Below, in pieces: positions 10,306 through 19,020 of a stretch of 64,000 nucleotides of DNA. The stretch covers positions 11,697,914 to 11,761,913 of the forward strand of contig CM044964.1 in the NCBI GenBank assembly GCA_024516035.1, in the 5' to 3' direction. Below the pieces are notes generated by a model. That model made no database searches and was not told the DNA's origin. It saw nothing but the letters and a program-made list of their open reading frames with translations. Numbering within the stretch: the stretch's first letter is position 1; the number at the start of each line of letters is the position of its first letter. This DNA is from Bactericera cockerelli. Lineage: Eukaryota; Arthropoda; Insecta; Hemiptera; Triozidae. A program made the position numbers and the translations under genes.

Positions 10306-10679
10306 ACATAGGTTAAATAGTTTTTCAAGAATGATCTTGAGCCGAAAAAAACTAGTAAAGACAAAGTGTCGACTTTGTCGCCGTTTAGGTTTTTGCCCGT
10401 GGCTGGCGTCCTATTTAGATTTTTTATAATCCAACCAGAAAATTCCGATATCTTAAAAATGGTAATAGATATTTTAATTTTGAAAAAATTCTAGATAGTT
10501 TGACGGTGGTTTAGGGGGGTCAACTCTCATGAAAATTTGAATATCTGTTACCGTTTGGGCTGTGGTATTGTAAACAGACAACCCCTAAGAGGACATAGTC
10601 AGCCAGATACGCACAGATTTGTGTTTTATACAGGGTGTCCCGTATACAGATGCAAATATTTTGAGGGTAAGTTCAGCCC

Positions 10680-11020
10680 ACCGTGGACTATCATTTAAGC
10701 GAAACTTGCAGTGGGGCATTTTGCTTCGTTAAGGAGTTATGGCCAAATCCCTGTTTTTCCCACAGGTCTAGAGGTCACTTGGATCGATGCACTTTTCCAA
10801 AGAAATGGTAGCTAGTAGGTTTTGACTTCTTGTATGGATAGTCATGCATATTTCCCTTGAAATACCGTTGGTTGCATTGAAAAATATTAAAAAATCAGGG
10901 AAATATTTAATCATAAGTTCAATATTTTTTCGAAATTTTGATTTTTCCCTTTTTCCCTTTCGTAAATTTAGAATACTTCTACAGTTGCAATTCTGCGTAT
11001 CACTAGTTAAAAAAATACTC
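10680..11020 (+). repeat. Inverted-repeat arm 1
   Basis: Begins ACTATCATTTAAGCGAAAC and includes CCTGTTTTTCCCACAGGTC and TCATGCATATTTCCCTTGAA. It matches arm 2 almost base for base; both encode the same spurious reading frame of about 60 codons. Confidence 0.85.
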
Positions 11021-11289
11021 TCTGCTATTTTGTTTCAATAAATTCCAAGTTCTTCCAGATGCGTGAAGGAACGGATGAGATACGACCTTTTAAACGGCAC
11101 CAGAAGGAGAGAAACACATCGTTCAAATTTTGAATCTGGGCACTATTGCATTTTGAAGAACACTCGATGTCTGAAGCAATCTGTGTGACAATTTTTGTGT
11201 CAACTGCAAGTTATAAATGAAAATTTTCTGAATAAAAAATAGTTCTACTAACCAACTTTATTAATCAAATCAAATAGTTAAATTTACAA

Positions 11290-11430
11290 AGCTATCGATT
11301 TGTTCGGTGGAAGAGAAAGCCCCAAGCTTTAACCCCGCCTCTTGGTTCGCTACATATTTTTTGTGTTCTTTTCATTTCATGTCCTGTGTTGCAGAATGTA
11401 TCATATAGTTTACCAATAAAGTATTAAATA
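11290..11430 (+). mobile_element. LINE 3'-end fragment
   Basis: GTTCGGTGGAAGAGAAAGCC, AACCCCGCCT, then T-rich DNA and an AATAATAATAATAATT tail. Matches the recurrent GGTGGAAGAG...AACCCCGCCCTTT LINE tail family in this window, of a diverged subfamily. Confidence 0.55.
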
Positions 11431-11721
11431 ATAATAATAATTTATTGTAAACTGAAGGTTGGATGTTCGAGTTTTCCCAAGGTTAATTTTTGGCACTTTT
11501 TGTTATGTTTTTGATGTCATGATTGTGATAAACACAAAAAGGATATTTTCAATTTTATTTCTAAAAATAAAATAAAAATACGTACATCACAATTTTTGTT
11601 GTTAGCGCAGCCTTTCTCCTTTTGTATTCTTAATCCATAATTACACCACTAGTTGTTGCTTTCATTACAGCATCTCTCATTTTGACATTTTCATGTCTTT
11701 GCTCTGGCACATAACCAAAAT

Positions 11722-11882
11722 TATGTAACGAAATTATGTAACGAAATTATGTGACGAAATTATGTAACGAAATATTAAATTATAAAAAGAGAGAAGAGAA
11801 AAAGTATGTGTCATGCGCACAATAACGAAATATTAAATTATAAAAAGAGAGAAGAGAAAAAGTATGTGTCATGCGCACAATA
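11722..11882. repeat. Tandem duplications
   Basis: ACGAAATTATGT is repeated four times (about 11728-11772). A block of about 57 bp (TAACGAAATATTAAATTATA to ATGTGTCATGCGCACAA) is then duplicated in tandem at 11766-11880. Confidence 0.8.
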
Positions 11883-12244
11883 CGAAATTTGGTCAGTTAA
11901 GTTTTAGACCTTGAATAGTAAAGATGAAAATGTCCCAATGGTTGCAGACTCGTATGCAAGGGTTTTTTTTTCCAATTTTCTTCACGATAACCCTGTGACC
12001 CCGTAACCCCATTCACATAAGAGTTCACACCGACCGACCATTGTGAATGATCAATTTCCTTCTGTTAAACATCCCAGGGCAGTGTATTTATACCTCAAAT
12101 TACGCGCCAATTGTATTGAAATTCAGCCAAATTTGAATATTTTATCATGATTCAGAAGTGTTTTTCGAGCTTTGTGTGTCTTGCGTTCCATGATCTTTAA
12201 ACTAATATAAATGAGCTTTCACTATTTTAAAACAAAACATAATA

Positions 12245-12580
12245 GGGTATTTTTTTAACTAGTGATACGCTGAATTGCAACTGTAGAAGTATTCTAAATT
12301 TACGAAAAGGAAAAAGGGAAAAATCAAAATTTCGAAAAAATATTGAACTTATGATTAAATATCTCCCTGATTTTTTAATATTTTTCAATGCAACCAACGG
12401 TATTTCAAGGGAAATATGCATGACTATCAATACACGAAGTCAAAACTCACCTACTAGCTACCATTTCTTTGGAAAAGTGCATCGATCCAAGTGACCTCTA
12501 GACCTGTGGGAAAAACAGGGATTTGGCCATAACTCCTTAACGAAGCAAAATGCCCCACTGCAAGTTTCGCTTAAATGATA
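12245..12580 (-). repeat. Inverted-repeat arm 2
   Basis: Reverse complement of arm 1 (10680-11020), with a few substitutions such as GTCTAGAGGTC conserved and CTGATTTTT for CTGAT. Confidence 0.85.
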
Positions 12581-12780
12581 GCCCACCGTGGACTATCATA
12601 TAAACTCAAGTTTGTTTCGTTAAAGAGTTATGACTAAATCCCTGTTTTTCCCACAGGTCTAGAGGTCACTTGGATCGATACACGTTTTTAAAGAAATGAT
12701 AGCCAGTAGGTAAGTTTTGAGATCATGTAATTATAGTCATGCATATTTCCCTTCAAATGCCGTTGGTTGCACCAAAAATC
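12581..12780 (+). repeat. Third copy of the inverted-repeat block, direct orientation
   Basis: GCCCACCGTGGACTATCATA starts immediately after arm 2, so 12380-12780 can fold into a long hairpin. More diverged than arms 1 and 2. Confidence 0.75.
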
Positions 12781-12984
12781 AAATTTTGCTCGGGACACCT
12801 TAGAGGTTTTTAATCATACTATTGTTTACTTCCTCATCTAGATTTTTCACTTTTTCTTCAAAACGATACCTGGTAGATAGAATCCTCTCCATTTTTCTAT
12901 AAAAAGAATTTTGTAAACTGCACTCCACTTCGCATTATTTATAGCCTTAACCCTGAGCCATGTATTTCAATGTTTCTCACCCAG

Positions 12985-13045
12985 CGGGTGTTGGTGGGGG
13001 TGAACCTCCCCCCCTTCCTGGGGGTGAATCAGCCCCCCCCCCCCT
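12985..13045. repeat. G/C-run palindromic patch
   Basis: GGGGGTGAACCTCCCCCCC and GGGGGTGAATCAGCCCCCC follow each other; each can fold on itself. Confidence 0.5.
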
Positions 13046-13139
13046 CTCCTTCTCGTGTGGGAGGACGTTGTATGTTATGTTTGCGGATATTATGACAGCC
13101 TATAATTTCCACAAGTTTATTTTCCACCCCCTAGTCACT

Positions 13140-14935
13140 CTGTATCCTTCTCACTCTCTCTCTTTCTCTCACTCTCTCTCCTTTTTTCTCTCTTTCTTTC
13201 TCTCTCTCACTCTGTCTCCCTTTATCTTTTTTTCTTTCTCTCTCTCACTCTCTCTATTCCCCTCTCTCTTTGTCTCTCTCTCTCCCCCTCTCTCTCCTTC
13301 TCCTTTTCTCTCTTTCTTTCTTTCTCTATTTCTCTCTCTTTCTCTCACTCATATGCACAAACATACACTCTTTTTCTCTGTGCCATCTCCTTCTGTCTCC
13401 CCTCTCTCTTTCTCTCCCCCTCTCTCTCTCACATTCTCTCCTCTTTCTTTCACACTGACAAAGAGAGACTGACTAGCTCTCTTTCTCTCTCTCCCCCCCT
13501 CTCTCTCACACACCTCTCTCTCTTCTTTCTTTCTCACTGACAAAGAGAGACTGACTAGCTCTCTTTCTCTCTCCTCCCCCCCTCTCTCTCACACACCTCT
13601 CTCTCTTCTTTCTTTCTCACTGACAAAGAGAGACTGACTAGCTCTCTTTTCTCTCTCTCTCCCCCTCTCTCTCCTCACATTCTCTCCTCTTTCTTTCACA
13701 CTGACAAAGAGAGACTGACTAGCTCTCTTTCTCTCTCTCCCCCCCTCTCTCTCACACACCTCTCTCTCTTCTTTCTTTCTCACTGACAAAGAGAGACTGA
13801 CTAGCTCTCTTTCTCTCTCCCCCCCTCTCTCTCACACACCTCTCTCTCTTCTTTCTTTCTCACTGAGAAAGAGAGACTGACTAGCTCTCTTTCTCTCTCT
13901 CTCCCCCCCCTCTCTCTCACACACACTCTCTCTTCTTTCTTTCTCACTGAGAAAGAGAGACTGACTAGCTCTCTTTCTCTCTCCCCTTCCCCCCCCTCTC
14001 TCTCACACACACTCTCTCTCTTCTTTCTTTCTCACTGAGAAAGAGAGACTGACTAGCTCTCTTTCTCTCTCTCTCCCCCCCCTCTCTCTCACACACACCT
14101 CTCTCTTCTTTCTTTCTCACTGAGAAAGAGAGACTGACTAGCTCTCTTTCTCTCTCTCTCTCCCCCCCCCTCTCTCTCACACACACTCTCTCTTCTTTCT
14201 TTCTCACTGAGAAAGAGAGACTGACTAGCTCTCTTTCTCTCTCTCTCTCTCCCCCCTCTCTCCACACACACTCTCTCTTCTTTCTTTCTCACTGAGAAAG
14301 AGAGACTGACTAGCTCTCTTTCTCTCTCTCTCTCTCTCCCCCCCTCTCTCACACACACTCTCTCTTCTCTCTTTCTCTCTCTCCCCCCCCCCCTCTCTCT
14401 CACACACCTCTCTCTCTTCTTTCTTTCTCACTGAGAAAGAGAGACTGACTAGCTCTCTTTCTCTCTCTCTCTCTCCCCCTCTCTCTCACACACACACCTC
14501 TCTCTCTTCTTTCTTTCTCACTGAGAAAGAGAGACTGACTAGCTCTCTTTCTCTCTCTCTCTCTCCCCCTCTCTCTCACACACACACCTCTCTCTCTTCT
14601 TTCTTTCTCACTGAGAAAGAGAGACTGACTAGCTCTCTTTCTCTCTCTCTCCCCCCCCCCCTCTCTCTCACACACCTCTCTCTCTTCTTTCTTTCTCACT
14701 GAGAAAGAGAGACTGACTAGCTCTCTTTCTCTCTCTCTCTCTCCCCCTCTCTCTCACACACACACCCTCTCTCTCTTCTTTCTTTCTCACTGAGAAAGAG
14801 AGACTGACTAGCTCTCTTTCTCTCTCTCTCCCCCCCCTCTCTCTCACACACCTCTCTCTCTTCTTTCTTTCTCACTGAGAAAGAGAGACTGACTAGCTCT
14901 CTGGCTCTCTCTCTCTCTCCTCCTTTCTTTCTTCT
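13140..14935. repeat. Pyrimidine-rich minisatellite with a hairpin in each unit
   Basis: Seventeen copies of the marker GACTGACTAGCTCT lie at a period of 80-91 bp (one interval about 139). Each unit is CT-rich with CACACA and poly-C runs. In the last twelve units GAGAAAGAGAG and CTCTCTTTCTC form a perfect 11-bp stem around ACTGACTAG; in the first five the left arm is GACAAAGAGAG (one mismatch). Before 13455 the array decays into CT repeats. Long minus-strand frames rich in Glu and Arg are by-products of the repeat. Confidence 0.95.
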
Positions 14936-14939
14936 TCCA

Positions 14940-15400
14940 TTTTTCTATTCTTTTAGAATTATTTATTTATCTTTCAATTTTTCATTACTCGACCTTCTTT
15001 TTCTTTCTCTCTCTCTCTCTCTCTCTTCTTCCTCATTTTTAGATAGTATTATTTCTAGGAAGATTGCGTGAAACGTTCGAGAAAAATAATAATCCAAAAA
15101 TAGAGAAAGAGAGAGGGATAGAGGTAGGGAGAGAAAAAAAAAACTGTAAGAAAAAATGGCGCATCCACCAAACTAAGGCGAAAAAGTTATTTATTTTTAA
15201 GTTTTAATGAATAAATTAACTACTTTATTTAAATAAAACAAATGGGTACACATCCCATATACATCTTCACGACATCGTCAGCTCTTGCCAATCCACAGAA
15301 TGATCACAACATTTTTCTTCTGTTTCAGTGCTTTCTGACTGATTTATCATTTATCAAGATTTATCCATTAAGAAAAAATCCAATAACACAAATTATTTGA
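14940..15400. other. Low-complexity flank
   Basis: A (CT)n tract at about 15003-15027 and a GA-rich tract at about 15100-15145, then AT-rich sequence. No gene or known repeat. Confidence 0.4.
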
Positions 15401-15610
15401 ATCAATTTTATTTTTCTTTCATGGAAATTTCTAATTCGCATGAATATTTTTTTTTTTTTTGTGAATAGAATGAAAATAAATAGTAGATATATTTCAATTA
15501 AATCATATATAACGCTCCTTCCAGTTCTTCATCATACAGCCGGCAAGGTGCCCAAGACACTTTGAATAGCAGTTGAAATTCTTTGTTTGAGATAAAAGTT
15601 CTCCACTCCT

Positions 15611-15778
15611 TCATTTGTTTTCTTTTTTCTTCTCCTCTTCCTCTTTGGCTTTTTTTTGTTCCAATTCTCTGACTCGTTGCTTATAATCCATTTGCATGAC
15701 GATAGTCACTGGGATCGCTACGTTTATAGTCCAATCAAGAACGAATAGCCCGGTGGCTTTCATTGCGTTTCTCCACAT
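15611..15778 (-). CDS. Candidate microprotein, 55 aa, one membrane segment plus charged tail
   Basis: I do not recognise the family. From the internal Met at 15778 the product has a short basic N terminus (MWRNAMKATG), one hydrophobic stretch (LFVLDWTINVAIPVTIVMQM) and a charged, probably helical C terminus (DYKQRVRELEQKKAKEEEEK). This size and layout is common among small inner-membrane assembly factors of mitochondria, but no specific homology is claimed. The frame stays open upstream to 15943, but that part looks non-coding. A minus-strand AATAAA lies near 15405, about 200 bp after the stop. It could be a chance frame. Confidence 0.4.
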   Translation of the reverse strand: MWRNAMKATGLFVLDWTINVAIPVTIVMQMDYKQRVRELEQKKAKEEEEKKKENK

Positions 15779-15799
15779 TGATATTGTTGTGAATGATAC

Positions 15800-16690
15800 A
15801 AATATTCGACAAATACGACAAAAAACACTATTTAAGATTTCTACTTTCAAAACAAATACCAATAAATACTCAGCATTACATGGCTGTGAATACCTATGGA
15901 ATATTGCCAGTGATGGGGGCGTGGACATCTTCTCGGATCTCACTGAGAGGATTTTAGAACTAGATCTTCGTTTTGATTTAAATTTATGAGAATATTTGTT
16001 TAATTTCCATTAGTTTTTTTTTTTTTTTTTTAGGCACTTGTATGTTTTTTTTTCCTGTTAGGCACTTTAACCAAATATTGAATGGTCGTTCGTGCCGATC
16101 CTCACAAGGTCTACATAAGGTGAAGGAGGTAGATATTTCTTTAGGAAGGTCATCAGTGAGTTCACTTCACTGCTAGAGTTCAGTAGAGATGGTTTTGGGT
16201 CACATGATTAATATAGTAGTAAGTTTGTAGTTTTAGTTTAGTAGTACTAAAATTTATGTTTTGATTTTCATGTTAATTTGTATAATAAGTCATGTACTCG
16301 TAAGATTATGTTTTAAAAAAAAGTATGAGAGGTTTTTGAAAGCAATTAGAAGTTTTCAATTATTTGGTTAGAATATAAATACATTAAGAAAATATTCAAT
16401 GGCCAAAACTAACTACAACAAAAGTAATGAACACATTGAAAAATAATTTTAAATTTTTGTATTGTATTTTATTTTTGAACTTTTTATTTGTTATATGTTT
16501 ATATGGACTCTTTCCGTAAATACAAGTGCCTCTATGCACAGTTACCATAATATATTAACTAGAAATCACGAAAAGATGAAGAGAAATAAAGAGATAGTTA
16601 TTTTTGTCATTATGTCTCAACTTTTCGAAGGTATAAACAGTATTAATGCAAATGCATCTTCAACCAACCATCATATTCCTATATCAATCT
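15800..16690. other. No feature recognised
   Basis: A T run at about 16015-16032 followed by AGGCACTT motifs repeated near 16033 and 16060. Remaining sequence AT-rich without known repeats. Confidence 0.35.
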
Positions 16691-16694
16691 CATA

Positions 16695-16842
16695 ATGTCG
16701 CCACTGGTCGTTGTCCACTCTGCAACCACCCGAATTATATTGATGAGCCGAAAAAATTCCGATCCTGTCGAGATTTGAACCAGAGTCTCCTGGAGTGCAA
16801 GGCGAGCACATACTACTGCTAGGCAAGGGTGACTACTTAGCA
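16695..16842 (-). mobile_element. SINE-B relative, shortened
   Basis: GCCACTGGTCGTTG is SINE-B body in reverse. The head (CGAGATTTGAACCAGAGTCT, then GCTAGGCAAGGGTGACTAC) is a tRNA-like region. About 100 bp of body are missing. Confidence 0.6.
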
Positions 16843-16857
16843 ATCACAATAATCAAT

Positions 16858-16968
16858 TTCAACCAGGTTTACTAAAAAAATATACTTGGGACTCGAACCA
16901 CCAAACTACAGGTCATGAGTCCACTGCCTGCCTCAGGGATTGAGCTTCAGAAGTCGGTTTCTAAAGTC
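16858..16968 (-). mobile_element. SINE-A copy, diverged
   Basis: The reverse complement gives GAAACCGACTTCTGAAGCTC-like head and GGTTCGAGTCCCAAG box B, ending AGTAAACC. The tail is absent. Confidence 0.6.
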
Positions 16969-16999
16969 CGATACATTTTTTTATTTTTTATTCTAGTAT

Positions 17000-17925
17000 C
17001 TATTAATTTAGTTGTAATAAATATTTTCTATTAGTATAAACATACTTATTCATCTTAAAATAAAAATAGTATACATCACGTGTAAGAATACCATAACTTC
17101 GAATAGAGAAACTATTATGAAAATTAATCATTGTTTTTATATTAGTCTATTTCATTGGAATTTAGACGAACTATAAAGAAAGTTCGGTTACTCATTGTTT
17201 CCAGACCGAACAATTGATCAGCCTAAACAAAGGATTAACTATTTTAATCACTAATTATCTTCCCTGGTAGATCCGACACCTGACACTCCCGTTACTTCCT
17301 CAACGCAGTATCAAATGAAATATTCAAAGTATTTGTGTCAAAACAGTGTAAATGGAGAAATGTGTTGGATTTTTTTTCGTCCTGAGACAGGGAACGAAGA
17401 AATAAGTGCTGAAGACCGGTAATTTTATTTAAAAAAATATATTGCAAAAAGTGCAAAATTCTGCACCTTAAAAAAATATTTCATGCTGTTAACTGTGCGA
17501 GTTATTTTTATGTCTATTATTCTTACAAGCAACAAAAGAGAAGGAATTTATTTTAGAACAAATGATGTAGACATTTTTAATTTACTGAGAAAAAAATATA
17601 CAACACCTGGATGATGTAACAAAGTTGGAAAAAAAAATAAAAAAGAGCTCCTTTTTTTATTAAGAAAAGTTCTTTTTAATTTAAAACAAGAGGAAAAAGG
17701 AGTTTTAGAAACAACACGTAAAAAATTAATTAAAATTTACACAAGTTTTTTCTTATTCACAAGTTTTGCATTTTTTTACAGCAAAAAAAAAAGAATGGGG
17801 AAAAATCATGATCCTTAGACCTCACCATTGTAATCTTACAATATGGAAACTGTTGGCTCAAAATACTATCTCGGATAAGTTTTTCTTGTTTTTACTGTAA
17901 TATTGTAGAGAACTTTGAATTATAT
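17000..17925. other. No feature recognised
   Basis: AT-rich with several A and T runs (for example 17625-17700, self-complementary AAAAGAGCTCCTTTTTTTA-type stretches). Confidence 0.35.
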
Positions 17926-17929
17926 CGCT

Positions 17930-18015
17930 TGATCGAAGGGTTGGGTGGAAGAGATTACCGCAGGCAATAACCCCACCCTTTAATTAAGGCATAAGTATTA
18001 TTTTCTTCTTTATTT
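17930..18015 (+). mobile_element. LINE 3'-end fragment
   Basis: AAGGGTTGGGTGGAAGAGAT, GCAGGCAATAACCCCACCCT, then T-rich DNA. Same family as 40820 and 54900. Confidence 0.65.
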
Positions 18016-18089
18016 ATTTTCATTGCGCTAGGGTAGAGTTTAGTTACTAGTTAATCCAGGAATGATACCAGTTTCATAGAAACGGACCG

Positions 18090-18136
18090 AAAGTAGGTAA
18101 TACTTTCTATTATCTTTCATGTAATAGAAAGTAAAT
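18090..18136. repeat. Small hairpin
   Basis: TACTTTCTATTA and TAATAGAAAGTA are perfect inverted arms around TCTTTCATG. Relatives of the ACTTTCTAT motif occur at 18412-18445, 40010-40052 and 40380-40405. Confidence 0.6.
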
Positions 18137-18146
18137 ATGTTTCTTT

Positions 18147-18390
18147 GTGTTCCTATATTACTATTTTAGTGGGTAGTACAGAATCATAAGACTGTTTCAT
18201 TTCCTTGAATATCCCAATCTCTTATTTTCGATCGCTGCTCACACTAAGTCAGCTTCTCATTTTTGCTTACGAGGTATGAGAGGACCCTGGACTTCCAAGT
18301 AAAGAGCAGAAATATTCCTACCTTGCTGGGGATCAAACCCAGGTCACCATGCGTGCAATGCCTAGCTCACTCGCCCACGGTGACTAATCG
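18147..18390 (-). mobile_element. SINE-B (B1 tail), near complete
   Basis: Minus strand: GTCACCGTGGGCGAGTGAGC head, CTGGGTTTGATCCCCAGC box B, body with CTCATACCTCGTAAGC, B1 tail ending in GTACTACCCACTAAAA. Confidence 0.85.
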
Positions 18391-18399
18391 AAAAAGTAC

Positions 18400-18446
18400 G
18401 AGGCAAAATGAAGTGATAGAAAGTATTAGGTGCAATACTTTCCAAG
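18400..18446. repeat. Hairpin repeat, AGAAAGTATTAGGTG type
   Basis: AAGTGATAGAAAGTATTAGG then GTGCAATACTTTCC. The same block occurs inverted at 40005-40058. Confidence 0.6.
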
Positions 18447-18645
18447 CACCAGGCGAGGTTAATGCTCAAAGCATTTTTTACACCCTAACCCTCAGAGTCT
18501 TATTATTATGTGGACACAAACTTAAATTAACGAGGAAAAATTCATGCACTGGGTGGGATTCAGACCAATGGATACGCTACCTAGATTACCAGACTAGTGC
18601 GTTAACAACCACTCGAGTACTCGACTACCAGTGCACGTTTGACTA
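18433..18645 (-). mobile_element. SINE-C, near complete
   Basis: Minus strand: ACTGGTAGTCGAGTACTCGA head, GTCTGGTAATCTAGGTAGCG with a long variable arm, then CACCCAGTGCATGAATTTTT and a body ending AGCATTAACCTCGCCTGGTG. Confidence 0.8.
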
Positions 18646-18717
18646 CTATAGTGCACAATTTATTATGAGCTTTCGTAAATTTTATTTGAGAAAAAAGAAC
18701 CCTACACAACTTTAAAC

Positions 18718-18787
18718 ATCAACCAACGGATGCCTACGCTACCTGGATTACCAGACTAGCGCGATAACCACTTGACTACCAGTGTAT
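18718..18787 (-). mobile_element. SINE-C head fragment
   Basis: Reverse complement CACTGGTAGTCAAGTGGTTA, then CTGGTAATCCAGGTAGCGTA and CCGTTGG. Only the tRNA-like head survives. Confidence 0.7.
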
Positions 18788-18839
18788 ACAGTAGTATATG
18801 CGTATAAGTAGTGCTTTATTTAGACTGTCAGCGCAAGAC

Positions 18840-19020
18840 AGGTAGTCCCATTATGCCAACAGTTTAACAAAGCACCTCTTTATTTATTTGAGTAAAAGTC
18901 ACCACCACATTTACTGCACAGTAGCACCAGGAAGTGTGGTGTTCCATTATGCCAACAGTTTAACAAAGCACCTCTTCATAACAAAGCACCTCTTTATTTA
19001 TTTGAGTAAAAGTCAGCACC
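18840..19020. repeat. Tandem duplication of about 100 bp
   Basis: TCCCATTATGCCAACAGTTT and AACAAAGCACCTCTTTATTT...GAGTAAAAGTCA occur twice. The second copy carries an extra short reiteration of ACAAAGCACCTCTT. Confidence 0.85.

Larger units (their letters stand above)
10631..12800. mobile_element. Candidate 2.1-kb DNA element with large inverted repeats
   Basis: The left tip CAGGGTGTCCCG and right tip CGGGACACCTTA share GGTGTCCCG as an inverted repeat. Inside, the block at about 10680-11020 recurs inverted at about 12245-12580, and part of it again directly at 12581-12775. No transposase is encoded and no clear target duplication was found. The boundaries are inferred. Confidence 0.5.

Noticed and set aside
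10844..12430. Two nearly identical proteins of 65-67 aa on opposite strands as duplicated genes
   Set aside because: They lie in the inverted-repeat arms of a transposon-like element, have no domain and end in different sequence.
13349..14699. Series of minus-strand frames rich in Arg, Glu and Ser
   Set aside because: They are translations of the pyrimidine minisatellite, overlap each other in several frames and have no domain.
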